From: Arthrobacter sp. EM1
GTDB lineage: Bacteria; Actinomycetota; Actinomycetes; Actinomycetales; Micrococcaceae
Reading direction: 5' to 3'
Length of the DNA stretch: 64,000 bases
NCBI RefSeq assembly: GCF_029964055.1
Contig: NZ_CP124836.1
Location: 2,852,001 to 2,916,000, forward strand
Shown here: positions 23,826 to 33,324 of the stretch, piece after piece
Numbering within the stretch: the stretch's first letter is position 1
How the letters are laid out: each line of letters opens with the position of its first letter
The notes under the pieces: model-generated
Databases searched by the model: none
Told to the model about the DNA's origin: nothing
What the model saw: only the letters and a program-made list of their open reading frames with translations
Position numbers and translations under genes: made by a program

Positions 23826-24926
23826 TCAGCTGGCGCGGTCCACCACGGCCAGCGCAAAGCTGGCCAGCGAGCTCTTCACCACACCCTCGGGCAGCGGCGC
23901 CAGGGCCGCAATCGCCTCGTCGGCCCAGGCACGTGCTACCACCCAGGATTCCGCCGTCACGGCGTGTTCCCGGAGGCCGGCGACCGCCGCCGCGAGGGAC
24001 TCATCGGAGCTGAGGTCGCCGTCGATGAGCTCCAGGAGCTCGACGGCGGACTGGTCGCCGCTCGCGGCCGCCTTCCGCAGCAGGAGGACGGGAAGCGTCG
24101 GCACACCCTCGCGCAGGTCGGTGCCCGGGGACTTGCCGGACTTGACCTTGACGCCGGTGACGTCAATGACGTCGTCGGCAAGCTGGAAGGCCACACCCAC
24201 TTTCTCGCCGTACTCAACCAGCATCGGCTCGTAGGCTTCATCGGCTCCGGAGAAGATCGCGCCCAGCTGTCCGGAAGCGGCCACCAGCGAGCCGGTTTTG
24301 TCCGCGATGACCGAGAGGTAGTGCTCCACGGCGTCCTCGTCCGGGCGCGGGCCAACGGTTTCGTGAAGCTGGCCCAGGCAGAGCCGCTCAAAGGTACGGG
24401 CCTGGATGCCGAGCGCCCTGGATCCAAGTTCGGAGACCAGGATGGACGCGCGGGCAAAGATCAGGTCGCCGGTCAGCACGGCGACGGAGTTGCCCCAGAC
24501 CTCATGCGCGGTGGGGGCCCCGCGGCGGAACGGCGCGGAGTCCATCACATCGTCGTGGTAGAGCGTCGCCAGATGGGTCAGCTCAACGACGACGGCGGCC
24601 TGCACCACAGCCGGCCGGGAGGCGTCACCCAGGTGTGCGCACAGCAAGGTCAGCAGCGGACGGATCCGTTTGCCGCCGGCTTCCACGAGGTGGCGCGACG
24701 TTGCATCGGCCAGCGGATCAGAGTTGGCAATGGCTTCACGCAGCTTCTTCTCCACCCGGGCCAGGTTGGTGGTGATCGCGGGGCCGAGGTCGGCGTCCCC
24801 GGCAATCGCGGCAAAGCCTGCCGGCAGCTGCAAACCGGTGGCGATCGCGGTGGTGTTGAGGTCGGGTTCCGAGCTCGGCAGGCCGTGCCCGGCGTGCGTC
24901 CAGCTTTGGTCTGCAGAGTTGATCAC
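23826..24926 (-). CDS. Polyprenyl diphosphate synthase (menaquinone side chain)
   Basis: 366 residues with both Asp-rich motifs of trans-prenyltransferases: LYHDDVMDSAPFRRG and FQLADDVIDVTG, plus GGKRIRP near residue 85. It condenses isopentenyl diphosphate onto allylic primers; in this menaquinone neighbourhood it most likely makes the long isoprenoid tail (heptaprenyl/GrcC type). The exact chain length is not predictable here. The GTG start overlaps the reductase stop (GTGA at 24923-24926). Confidence 0.94.
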   Translation of the reverse strand: MINSADQSWTHAGHGLPSSEPDLNTTAIATGLQLPAGFAAIAGDADLGPAITTNLARVEKKLREAIANSDPLADATSRHLVEAGGKRIRPLLTLLCAHLGDASRPAVVQAAVVVELTHLATLYHDDVMDSAPFRRGAPTAHEVWGNSVAVLTGDLIFARASILVSELGSRALGIQARTFERLCLGQLHETVGPRPDEDAVEHYLSVIADKTGSLVAASGQLGAIFSGADEAYEPMLVEYGEKVGVAFQLADDVIDVTGVKVKSGKSPGTDLREGVPTLPVLLLRKAAASGDQSAVELLELIDGDLSSDESLAAAVAGLREHAVTAESWVVARAWADEAIAALAPLPEGVVKSSLASFALAVVDRAS

Positions 24927-26278
24927 GGGTTAACCCTAACTTTTGTTGCGGAATCCGCGGAGTTGGCGCTGGAATGCGGTGAAGCGTCAGCGCCGGAATG
25001 GCCTTGGTTGGACGTTGCCGGAACCAGCGATTCCAAGACCCGGATGGCACGGTCCTCGAAACCCTTGGCCGCGGGATCGGTCAGGTTGGCCAGCAAACGC
25101 ACCACAAAACGCATCAGGACAGGGATGGGCATGCCCGTCCGCAGTGCCAGTTTCATCACAGCCGGCTTGCCGATCAGGGCAGCAAAGGCCCTGCCCAGGG
25201 TGAAGTGCGAACCCCACTGGTCCCGCACGTAATCCGCATACCGTGCGAGGTGCGCGTCGGCGTCTGTCCCGCCGGCTGATGCGGAGCGGGCGGCGGCGTC
25301 GATGATGAACTCGGCAGCGAAACGGGCGGACTCCATGGCATAGGAAATGCCCTCCCCGTTGAACGGGGAGACCATACCGCCGGCGTCGCCGAGCAGGAGC
25401 AGCCCCGGCGAGTAGTGCGGGGTGCGGTTGAAGCCCATCGGCAGGGCAGCGCCGCGGATCTCGCCCACTTGGTTCTCGGGGGTGAATCCCCACTCCGCGG
25501 GCATGCCCGCGGTCCATTCGCGCAGCACCTGTTTGTAGTCCAGTCTGCCGAATTCCTTGGACGAGTTCAGGATGCCGAGGCCAACGTTGGAGGTGCCGTC
25601 GCCGACGCCGAACACCCAGCCGTAGCCGGGCAGCAGCTTTCCGTCGCGCCCCGGAAGCTCCAGCCAGCCTTCCATCCAGTCGTCGTTGTGCCGCGGGCTG
25701 GTGAAGTAGGTTCGGACGGCGACGCCGAGCGGCCGGTCATCGCGCTTCCGGATGCCCAGGGACACGGCGGTGCGGCTGGAGTTGCCGTCCGCGGCGAGGA
25801 CGACGTCGGCGCTGAAGTCACGGGTTTCGCCGGTCTTGCGCCCGGCATCGTCCAGCAGCGCGGCCCGGACCCCGGTGACGCGGCCGTCGTCGGAGCGCAG
25901 CGCCTCGGTGACACTGTGCCGTTCCAGCACAACGGCGCCCGCGGACTGGGCGTGCCGGGCCAGTTCCTCATCGAAGCCTAGGCGGGTCCGGATCAGCCCG
26001 TACTGCGGGAAATCGGAGACCTCGGGCCAGGGAAGTTCGATGCTGCGCCCGCCGGCAAGCAGGCGCAGGCCCTTGTTGCGGCGCCAGCCCTCCGCTTCGG
26101 GGTGCGGCAGGCCAAGCTTCTGGATCTCGCGGACGGCCCGGGGGGTGAGCCCGTCGCCGCAGACCTTTTCGCGGGGGAAACTGGTCTTCTCCAGGACCGT
26201 GACGTCGATGCCGGCTTGGGCCAGGTAGTAGGCGGCGGTGGACCCGGCCGGACCGGCTCCGACGATCAGTACTTTCAC
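24923..26278 (-). CDS. Geranylgeranyl reductase family FAD protein (MenJ-like)
   Basis: 451 residues. Rossmann FAD motif VGAGPAGSTAAYYLAQAGIDVTVLEK at the N-terminus, PREKVCGDGLTPRAV, and GDAGGMVSPFNGEGISYAME near residue 290 mark the geranylgeranyl reductase family. In actinobacteria a member (MenJ) saturates one isoprene of menaquinone. Its place between menG and the polyprenyl synthase gene supports that role. It lies 12 bp from menG. Confidence 0.92.
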   Translation of the reverse strand: MKVLIVGAGPAGSTAAYYLAQAGIDVTVLEKTSFPREKVCGDGLTPRAVREIQKLGLPHPEAEGWRRNKGLRLLAGGRSIELPWPEVSDFPQYGLIRTRLGFDEELARHAQSAGAVVLERHSVTEALRSDDGRVTGVRAALLDDAGRKTGETRDFSADVVLAADGNSSRTAVSLGIRKRDDRPLGVAVRTYFTSPRHNDDWMEGWLELPGRDGKLLPGYGWVFGVGDGTSNVGLGILNSSKEFGRLDYKQVLREWTAGMPAEWGFTPENQVGEIRGAALPMGFNRTPHYSPGLLLLGDAGGMVSPFNGEGISYAMESARFAAEFIIDAAARSASAGGTDADAHLARYADYVRDQWGSHFTLGRAFAALIGKPAVMKLALRTGMPIPVLMRFVVRLLANLTDPAAKGFEDRAIRVLESLVPATSNQGHSGADASPHSSANSADSATKVRVNP

Positions 26279-26290
26279 GGCAGCGGCGAA

Positions 26291-27076
26291 CTAACGCGCG
26301 GGCCGGGTGTTGCGGCGCAGCTTCGCCACGGGTCCGGTGTGGTTTGCCAGTGCTGCGGCGCCCGCGCCGGGACCTGTTTCAGGGCCGGGCTTAACGGCCC
26401 GGTGCACGGCGACGATGCCGCCGCTGAGGTTGCGGTAAGTGACGTTGTCCCAGCCGGCCTCCTGCAGCCACGCGGCCAGGTGGTCCTGGTCCGGCCAGGC
26501 GCGGATGGACTCGGCGAGGTAGACGTAGGCATCCGGGTTGGAGGAAACCTTGACGGCGATCGCGGGAAGTGCGCGCATCAGGTATTCGGTGTACATGGTG
26601 CGCCACAGCGGGACAACAGGCTGGGAGAACTCGGCGATGACCAGCTTGCCGCCCGGCTTGGTGACGCGGAGCATCTCGGCCAAGGCCTTTTTCGGCTCGT
26701 TGACGTTACGCAGACCAAAGGAGATGGTGCTGGCATCAAAGGTGTTGTCCGCGAAGGGCAGGCGCGTGGCGTCACCGGCAATGAAGTCGATGTCCGGGCG
26801 TCGGCGCTTGCCGACCCTCAGCATGCCGAGCGAGAAGTCGCAGGCGATCACGTCGATGCCGGAGTCGGCATACGGTTCGCTGGAGGTGCCCGTGCCGGCG
26901 GCGAGATCAAGCACCCGGTGGCCCGCCTTCACACCCATGGCCTCGACGACAATCTTGCGCCAACGCCGGGTCTGCCCCATCGACAGGACATCGTTAACGA
27001 CGTCGTATTTGGGCGCGACGTCGTCAAACATTGTGGCTACTTCGTCCGGACGCTTATCCAAGGATGCTCGGTTCAC
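26291..27076 (-). CDS. menG: Demethylmenaquinone methyltransferase
   Basis: 261 residues. UbiE/MenG motifs: [23 protein letters not shown]-binding [12 protein letters not shown] and [12 protein letters not shown]. It methylates demethylmenaquinone in the last step of menaquinone synthesis. The GTG start at 27076 is preceded by GACAAT and six bases, so it may be leaderless. It is the first gene of a three-gene operon and is divergent from the isochorismate synthase gene. Confidence 0.95.
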   Translation of the reverse strand: MNRASLDKRPDEVATMFDDVAPKYDVVNDVLSMGQTRRWRKIVVEAMGVKAGHRVLDLAAGTGTSSEPYADSGIDVIACDFSLGMLRVGKRRRPDIDFIAGDATRLPFADNTFDASTISFGLRNVNEPKKALAEMLRVTKPGGKLVIAEFSQPVVPLWRTMYTEYLMRALPAIAVKVSSNPDAYVYLAESIRAWPDQDHLAAWLQEAGWDNVTYRNLSGGIVAVHRAVKPGPETGPGAGAAALANHTGPVAKLRRNTRPAR

Positions 27077-27163
27077 TCTGACATTGTCTCAAATGTTCGG
27101 CACACCCACTAACCACGCCCTGAACAGGGCCCCCGGCGGAGGCGGGAGTAGTGTTGTCTCACT

Positions 27164-28486
27164 ATGACGAGCACGTTCCGAACCTTGACAGTCCCCCTCG
27201 ATGCAGCATCATTCCCCGGGGGCGTACCGTCGCTGATGGTCCGGGATGACCTGCTCTGCTGGACGCGGCGCGAAGCCGGACTCGTTGGTTTCGGCGAGGT
27301 GGCCCGGTTTACCGCCACGGGCCCGGAGCGATTCCTCGAGGCGGACATCTGGTGGCGCCACCTGGTCATCGAGGCCGAAATCGAGGACCGGGTGGAATGG
27401 CCCGGCACCGGTCCCGTCGCTTTCGGCTCCTTCGCTTTCTCCAAAACCTCCGCGCACGCCTCACGGCTGATTGTGCCCGAAATCGTTGTGGGACTGCGCG
27501 ACGGCAAGGCCTGGCTGACGCAGTTGACGTTCGACGACGCCGACCTCACCGAGGCCGGCGCACGCGCCGCGCTGGAGCGCTGGCTCGGTGCGCCCGTCGT
27601 CGTGCCGGCAACAGCTGCCGGAGCAGACGCCGCGCCGGTTGAGGCGACGCTGAGCACCGGTTCGCTGAGCGAGGCCGAATGGATGACGGCCGTGGCGGCC
27701 GGTGTGGCGGAGATCCGCACCGGAGCGCTGGAGAAGCTTGTGCTGGCCCGCGACGTTGTCGCCACCGTTCCTGCCGGTGTGAGTGCCGCCGAGATCCTGC
27801 GCCAACTCGCCGTCCGGTACCGCGAATGCTGGACCTACGGTGTGGACGGACTGGTGGGTGCCACCCCGGAGATGCTGATCCAGGTGGAGGGCCGCACCGC
27901 ACAGGCCCGCGTCCTGGCCGGCACCCTGGACCGCCGCGACGCCGACGGCATGGCCGGCTCCCCGCTGGAGTTTGCCGAGCGCGTGCTGGCCGGATCAGAG
28001 AAGCAACGGCACGAACACAACATCGCGATCCAGTCGCTGACCACCCAGCTGGCGCCCTTCTCCGAGGCCATGAACGCGCACAGCGAACCGTTTATCCTGG
28101 AACTTCCGAACGTCTGGCACCTGGCCTCTGATGTGAAGGCGGAACTGGCCGAGGTGGAGGGCCATGTGCCCACCAGCCTGGCCCTGATCAATGCCCTGCA
28201 CCCGACGGCGGCTGTGTGCGGCACCCCGACAACCGTGGCCGGCGCCCTGATCCGCAAACTTGAGCACCTGGACCGCGGTCCTTATGCCGGGCCGGTCGGC
28301 TGGCTCGATGCGGCCGGCAACGGCGAATGGGGCATCGCGCTGCGCGGCGCCGTCATTGAGTCCCCGGCGACGGTCCGGCTCTATGCCGGCTGTGGGATTG
28401 TAGAGGGCTCCGTTCCGGACATGGAGCTCGCCGAAACCTGGGCGAAGTTCCGTCCCATGCTGGAGTCGCTCGGCATCGGCAGCTAG
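27164..28486 (+). CDS. menF: Isochorismate synthase
   Basis: 440 residues. The C-terminal chorismate-binding domain carries LEKLVLARDV, GVDGLVGATPEML, FILELPNVWHLASDV, LHPTAAVCGTP and LYAGCGIVEGSVPD, the usual MenF/EntC/DhbC markers. It makes isochorismate from chorismate. The menaquinone neighbours favour MenF, although a siderophore-type isochorismate synthase cannot be excluded since the window begins with an NRPS end. Confidence 0.93.
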   Translation: MTSTFRTLTVPLDAASFPGGVPSLMVRDDLLCWTRREAGLVGFGEVARFTATGPERFLEADIWWRHLVIEAEIEDRVEWPGTGPVAFGSFAFSKTSAHASRLIVPEIVVGLRDGKAWLTQLTFDDADLTEAGARAALERWLGAPVVVPATAAGADAAPVEATLSTGSLSEAEWMTAVAAGVAEIRTGALEKLVLARDVVATVPAGVSAAEILRQLAVRYRECWTYGVDGLVGATPEMLIQVEGRTAQARVLAGTLDRRDADGMAGSPLEFAERVLAGSEKQRHEHNIAIQSLTTQLAPFSEAMNAHSEPFILELPNVWHLASDVKAELAEVEGHVPTSLALINALHPTAAVCGTPTTVAGALIRKLEHLDRGPYAGPVGWLDAAGNGEWGIALRGAVIESPATVRLYAGCGIVEGSVPDMELAETWAKFRPMLESLGIGS

Positions 28487-28720
28487 ACGCCGCGCGGCGA
28501 CTCTGCACAGCGACCGGCGCGCAGCGACCGGGCGACGGCGGCGTTCCGGTCGGCAAAAATCCGGGATTACAGACAGATCTGGCGTTGGGAATCTTGCTTT
28601 TGGGTCTCGTTTAGTTATCCAATAGTGAAACTTAGTTTCCTGTGATGCACATCTCATGTTCGGCGTTACACTATAACCCGGCCTCTTTACGTACCCCTCC
28701 AGCAACAAAAAGGTAATCAA
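28487..28720 (+). promoter_or_regulatory. Promoter region of the amino-acid ABC operon
   Basis: This 234-bp gap becomes AT-rich after about 28560. A -10-like TATAAC is at 28672-28677, with no convincing -35 at the right distance. AAAAAGG just before the ATG at 28721 is a good ribosome binding site. Between lies a stretch of about 40 nt of untranslated leader. Confidence 0.45.
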
Positions 28721-29674
28721 ATGCAGATCTCCCGTTCACTCCTGAGCAACCCCGCACTGAAGGCCGCCACGGTCCTCGCGGTGAGCGCATTGGCCTTGAC
28801 GGCCTGCACCAATGCCTCCGAGACCGGCACCACCGGCGGGCCGTCCGCGTCCGGCAGTGCCAAGGAAAGCTTCGACCCCACCACTGTCAAAAAGGACGAC
28901 GCCCTGGCGGCCATGGTCCCTGAGGCGATCAAGTCCAAGGGCACACTGACCGTTGGCTCGGACACCACCTACGCCCCCGCGGAATTCCTCGGCAACGACG
29001 GCCAGACCGCGGTGGGTTACGACGTCGACATTGCCAAGGCTATCGGCGCCACCCTGGGCCTGAAGGTCCAGGTCCAGACGTCCGAATTCACCGGCATCCT
29101 CCCGTCCCTCGGCCCGAAGTACGACCTCGGCATCTCCTCCTTCACGATCAACCCGGAGCGACTCGGCGCTGTCAACATGGTCAGCTACTTCAACGCCGGT
29201 ACCGCTTGGGCCGTGCAGAAGGGCAACCCGAAGAAAGTCTCGCTGGATGATCTTTGCGGCAAGTCCGTCGGCGTGCAGACCGGTACCGTCCAGGAAGATC
29301 CGGACCTGTCGGACCGTAACAAAAAGTGCGCAGCGGACGGCAAGCAGCCCATCAACGTCGTGACGCTGAAGAACCAGACGGACATCACCACACGGCTGGT
29401 CAACGGCAGCGTCGATGCGATGGCAGCCGATTCGCCGATCACTGGCTACGCCGTCACCCAGACCAACGGCCAGATCGAAAAGATCGGTGACGTCTATGAC
29501 GCCGCGCCGCAGGGGATCGCAGTGGCCAAGTCGGACATGGCCCTGGCCGAGGTCATCCAGAAGACCGTCGCCCAGCTCATCGAGAACGGCTCGTACAAGA
29601 AGATCCTCGAAGGCTGGGGCAACGCCGAAGGCGCCATCACCAAGTCAGAGGTCAACCCGGCGGCCGGCTCGTGA
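28721..29674 (+). CDS. Polar amino-acid ABC transporter substrate-binding lipoprotein
   Basis: 317 residues. A signal peptide ends in the lipobox LTAC (Cys about residue 28), followed by a Ser/Gly/Thr linker. The periplasmic-binding type 3 fold shows GTLTVGSDTTYAPAEFLG, VGYDVDIAKAIGATLGLKVQV and GILPSLGPKYDLGISSFTI. It captures a polar amino acid (glutamine/glutamate-type family) for the permease and ATPase downstream, with which it overlaps ATGA-style at 29671-29674 (GTGA). Confidence 0.94.
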   Translation: MQISRSLLSNPALKAATVLAVSALALTACTNASETGTTGGPSASGSAKESFDPTTVKKDDALAAMVPEAIKSKGTLTVGSDTTYAPAEFLGNDGQTAVGYDVDIAKAIGATLGLKVQVQTSEFTGILPSLGPKYDLGISSFTINPERLGAVNMVSYFNAGTAWAVQKGNPKKVSLDDLCGKSVGVQTGTVQEDPDLSDRNKKCAADGKQPINVVTLKNQTDITTRLVNGSVDAMAADSPITGYAVTQTNGQIEKIGDVYDAAPQGIAVAKSDMALAEVIQKTVAQLIENGSYKKILEGWGNAEGAITKSEVNPAAGS

Positions 29675-30684
29675 GTCTTCCCGCAACCGGCCACACCCCA
29701 GGCGCGCAGCTGGGCAGTAGGCACGAAGATCTCGACGCCCCGGTAATACTGAACCATCCGGTGCCCGTTCGGCATCCGGGCCGCTGGATCAGCGCCATCA
29801 TCATCCTCGCCGTCCTCGCCCTGTTCCTGCAGAGCCTGGTCACCAACAGCAACTTCCGCTGGGATATCGTAGGGACCTACATCCTGGATATCAAGGTAGT
29901 GCAGGGCATCGGCTGGACGCTGGTGCTCACAGTGGCCTCCATGGTCCTGGCGATCATCCTTGCCATCCTGCTGGCCTTTATGCGCCAGTCGGAGAACCCG
30001 GTCTTCCGCTGGTCCAGCTGGGCCTGGGTCTGGTTCTTCCGGGGCACTCCGGTCTACACCCAATTGGTCTTCTGGGGCCTGATCTCCGTCCTGTATCCCA
30101 AGATCACCGCCGGCATCCCGTTCGGACCCGAGTGGTTCAGCGTGGACACCAGCACTGTCATCACTGTCACTGTCGCGGCCATCCTGGGCCTGGGCCTGAA
30201 CGAGTCAGCCTACCTGGCGGAAATCTTCCGGGCCGGCCTCAAGTCAGTGGACCGCGGCCAGGCGGAAGCCGCTGAGGCCCTGGGCATGGGCAAGACCAAG
30301 ATCATGTGGCGGATCATCCTGCCGCAGGCCATGCGGGTGATTGTGCCACCCACCGGCAATGAAACGATCGGCATGCTTAAGACGACCTCTCTCGTCCTGG
30401 CCGTGCCGTTCACCCTGGACCTGACATTTGCCACGAATACCCTGGCCAACCGGACCTATCTTCCGGTGCCGCTGCTGATTGTGGCGGCTATCTGGTACCT
30501 GGTGATCACCAGCCTGCTGATGGTTGGCCAGCACTTCATCGAGGCCTACTACGGCAAGGGCGTGGACAACCTTGCCCCGGCCGCCATCAACCCGGCGGCA
30601 GCAAAGGCCGCCGGAGCCGGTGCGCCAAGCGGCGCGGCCAAGCCGGCCTTGAAGAAGGACATTCCCGAGGAGGAGGCAAAATGA
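29671..30684 (+). CDS. Polar amino-acid ABC transporter permease
   Basis: 337 residues. About five hydrophobic helices, and the HisM/GlnP signature [30 protein letters not shown] with the EAA loop [16 protein letters not shown]. The N-terminus has about 45 extra residues before the first helix, and the C-terminus is an Ala/Pro/Lys tail. The GTG start overlaps the binding-protein stop, and its end overlaps the ATPase start. Confidence 0.94.
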   Translation: MSLPATGHTPGAQLGSRHEDLDAPVILNHPVPVRHPGRWISAIIILAVLALFLQSLVTNSNFRWDIVGTYILDIKVVQGIGWTLVLTVASMVLAIILAILLAFMRQSENPVFRWSSWAWVWFFRGTPVYTQLVFWGLISVLYPKITAGIPFGPEWFSVDTSTVITVTVAAILGLGLNESAYLAEIFRAGLKSVDRGQAEAAEALGMGKTKIMWRIILPQAMRVIVPPTGNETIGMLKTTSLVLAVPFTLDLTFATNTLANRTYLPVPLLIVAAIWYLVITSLLMVGQHFIEAYYGKGVDNLAPAAINPAAAKAAGAGAPSGAAKPALKKDIPEEEAK

Positions 30685-31457
30685 CAATCACCACCAAGGA
30701 ACCGCTGGTGCGGATCGAAGGCCTCCATAAGTTCTACGGCCAGCACCACGTGCTGCGCGGCATTGACCTGGAGGTGAACCAAGGTGAGGTGTCAGTGGTC
30801 ATCGGCCCGTCCGGTTCCGGCAAATCCACCATGCTGAGGTGTGTGAACCTGCTGGAGACCATCAGCGCGGGCCGTATCTCCGTGGGTGGGAACCTGATCG
30901 GCTACCGCGAAGTCAACGGCCGGCTCCACGACCTCAAAACCAAGCAGATCGCGGCCCAGCGCCGCGAGATCGGCATGGTGTTCCAGCGCTTCAACCTGTT
31001 CCCGCACAAAACCGCCCTCTACAACGTCATGGAGGCGCCGGTCCAGGTCAAGGGCCAGTCCCGGGATTCCGCGCGAAAGCGGGCGATGGAACTGCTGGAT
31101 CGCGTGGGCCTTGCGGACCATTCGGGCCACTATCCGTCCCAGCTCTCGGGCGGCCAGCAGCAGCGGGTGGCAATCGCCCGGGCCCTGGCGATGGACCCCC
31201 AGCTGATGCTGTTCGATGAGCCCACGTCCGCGTTGGACCCCGAGCTCGTGGGCGACGTGCTGGAGGTCATGAAGGACCTTGCCAAGTCAGGCATAACAAT
31301 GATCGTGGTGACTCACGAAATCGGCTTCGCCCGCGAAGTCGGCGACCGCTTGACGTTTATGGACGCCGGTGTTGTGGTGGAAACGGGAGACCCCCGCGAG
31401 ATCCTCGTCAACCCGCAGCACCCGCGCACCAAGGAGTTCCTCAGCCGGGTCCTCTAG
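30681..31457 (+). CDS. Polar amino-acid ABC transporter ATP-binding protein
   Basis: 258 residues with Walker [15 protein letters not shown]-loop [13 protein letters not shown], signature [17 protein letters not shown], Walker [15 protein letters not shown] and switch His VVTHEIGFA: a complete GlnQ/HisP-type ATPase. It is the last gene of the operon and is followed by a clear intrinsic terminator. Confidence 0.95.
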   Translation: MTITTKEPLVRIEGLHKFYGQHHVLRGIDLEVNQGEVSVVIGPSGSGKSTMLRCVNLLETISAGRISVGGNLIGYREVNGRLHDLKTKQIAAQRREIGMVFQRFNLFPHKTALYNVMEAPVQVKGQSRDSARKRAMELLDRVGLADHSGHYPSQLSGGQQQRVAIARALAMDPQLMLFDEPTSALDPELVGDVLEVMKDLAKSGITMIVVTHEIGFAREVGDRLTFMDAGVVVETGDPREILVNPQHPRTKEFLSRVL

Positions 31458-31490
31458 GCGGCCCGTCCGGGATTTCGCCCCACGTTGCGC

Positions 31491-31533
31491 AAAAGTCCCG
31501 TCGCTACCGGAATTCGGAAGCGACGGGACTTTT
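31491..31533 (+). terminator. Intrinsic terminator of the amino-acid ABC operon
   Basis: A perfect 15-bp stem, AAAAGTCCCGTCGCT (31491-31505) with its complement at 31519-31533, with a 13-nt loop and terminal TTTT. The flanking A-run and T-run make it usable in both directions, serving the ABC operon and the convergent menD. Confidence 0.9.
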
Positions 31534-31617
31534 CCGCGTCGTAAGGCATCGCCGTTGCCGTCGCAGCGCGGGGCGTCCCGCCTGACGCATTTCAGTCCGG
31601 CCGCGACGGCCGCCCGC

Positions 31618-33324
31618 CTATTCCGCGGCGATCACTCCTACCACCGCGTCGCCCACTGCGGCCCTGATGCGTGTGTGCAGCTCCCGCAGTCCGCGACGGT
31701 CCGTGCGCACCTCGATGATGACCCGGCCCGCCCACGGCTCGGCCAGCGCCCGGGCGAGTTCCGCCGTCGTACTGACTGAACGGTGTGCAACTCCGTAAGC
31801 GGCCGCCAGTGCGGCGATGTCCACGCTGTGCGGAGTACCGAATAGGCGTTCGACGGCGGTGCCGTAGCGGCCCGCGGCTTCGACGGCGCCGTGCTCCAGC
31901 AGCCCGAAAATGGCCCCGCCGGCGTCGTTAAGGACCACGATCCGCAGCGCAGGCTCCTCTTCCCCTGCGCCGAGCAGCAACCCGCCGGCGTCGTGCAGGA
32001 ATGTAACATCACCCAGCAGCACCGTGGTGGCCTGCATTCCGCCCACGGCAATGCCAGTGGCCGTGGCCACCGTGCCGTCGATTCCGGCGAGGCCGCGGTT
32101 GGCGTAGACCGTGGCACCGGGCTCGGGGGCAGGCGCGCCGGCGAGGTCGACGTCGCGGATGCCGTTGGAGGAGCCGATCATAAGCTGTCCGCGCGAATGC
32201 TCCCAGACCAGCGCGCCGACGGCGGGACCGGTGGCAGCGGCGGATCCGGACAGGACCAGGTCGACGGCGTGTTGGGCGGCGGCCCCGGCCAGCAGCCAGG
32301 CATCCAGCCAGGCGGAGGAGCCCCGGCCGGCAAACTCGGCCAGGTCCGCCAGGGTCTCGAGTGGAAGTTCGGTTCGGCGGCCGGGCTCGTACCAGGCCAC
32401 CGGAACCGGTTGGTACAGGGCAGAAGGGACGTCCGCGCGGGCCAGCAACTCGCTGACCGGCCGCGAGAGGGTCGGCCGGCCGAAGAGCACCACCCGCTCG
32501 ATGGGCTGCCCGGAGTCCGGGCCAAAAGCCGCCAGCAGGAGCCGGTAGGGCCCCACCGCGTTTGGTCCGAACCGGGCGTTGGAGGACGGCTCGGCCAGCA
32601 GCGGCAGGCCATGGGCGCGGGCAAAGGCTTCGGCCACCGGGCCGGCGTCGTGCCCGGCGAGCACCACTGTCCGCCGTTCGGGCAGGTTGTCAGCGACCGG
32701 GGGGAAATCGAGGGCCAGCGGGCCGCGGGGTGCCCGGTATACCCGGCGGCCGGACTCGGGCGGCAGGCTGTCGCCCGGAGCCGGAACCAAGGGGTCACGG
32801 AAGGCCAGGTTGAGCTGCACCGGTCCGGGCGGGGCGTCCGCAAAGGCTCCCGTGGCGGCGCTGAGGGCGGTCTCGACGGCGCGCCGCGGGTCGTCGCCGG
32901 CGGGCACGTCCGCGGCGAAGCGGACATGCTCGCCGAAGAGGTCCAGTTGCGCGGTGGTTTGGTTGGCGCCGGTCCCGCGGAGTTCCACGGGACGGTCGGC
33001 GGAAATCACCACCAGGGGGACGGCTGCGTGGTTTGCCTCCATCACGGCCGGCAGGAGATTGCCGACGGCGGTTCCGGACGTGGTGAGCACGGCCGCGGGT
33101 GCGCCGGTGGCGAGGGCCAGCCCGAGCGCCGTGAAGCCGGCGTCGCGCTCATCGATCCGGACCAGCAGCTCCACCCGCCCCGCCGCGTCTGCCTCGGCCA
33201 GGGCGTAGGCCATTGGTGCAGAGCGCGAGCCCGGCGCCACCACCACGTAGCGGACCCCTTCGAGCAGGAGTGCAGCGACAGCGATCCGGGCGGAATCCAG
33301 CGCCGTCAGTTCGTCCGGGTTCAC
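31618..33324 (-). CDS. menD: 2-succinyl-5-enolpyruvyl-6-hydroxy-3-cyclohexene-1-carboxylate synthase
   Basis: 568 residues from the GTG at 33324, which overlaps the argS stop (GTGA). ThDP-enzyme signatures include VVVAPGSRSAPMAYAL near the N-terminus, TTSGTAVGNLLPAVMEA, and the C-terminal cofactor motif GDVTFLHDAGGLLLG with VVLNDAGGAIFGLLEHG. It adds the succinyl-semialdehyde unit from 2-oxoglutarate to isochorismate in menaquinone synthesis. Translational coupling to argS is unusual in function but fits the tight spacing. Confidence 0.96.
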   Translation of the reverse strand: MNPDELTALDSARIAVAALLLEGVRYVVVAPGSRSAPMAYALAEADAAGRVELLVRIDERDAGFTALGLALATGAPAAVLTTSGTAVGNLLPAVMEANHAAVPLVVISADRPVELRGTGANQTTAQLDLFGEHVRFAADVPAGDDPRRAVETALSAATGAFADAPPGPVQLNLAFRDPLVPAPGDSLPPESGRRVYRAPRGPLALDFPPVADNLPERRTVVLAGHDAGPVAEAFARAHGLPLLAEPSSNARFGPNAVGPYRLLLAAFGPDSGQPIERVVLFGRPTLSRPVSELLARADVPSALYQPVPVAWYEPGRRTELPLETLADLAEFAGRGSSAWLDAWLLAGAAAQHAVDLVLSGSAAATGPAVGALVWEHSRGQLMIGSSNGIRDVDLAGAPAPEPGATVYANRGLAGIDGTVATATGIAVGGMQATTVLLGDVTFLHDAGGLLLGAGEEEPALRIVVLNDAGGAIFGLLEHGAVEAAGRYGTAVERLFGTPHSVDIAALAAAYGVAHRSVSTTAELARALAEPWAGRVIIEVRTDRRGLRELHTRIRAAVGDAVVGVIAAE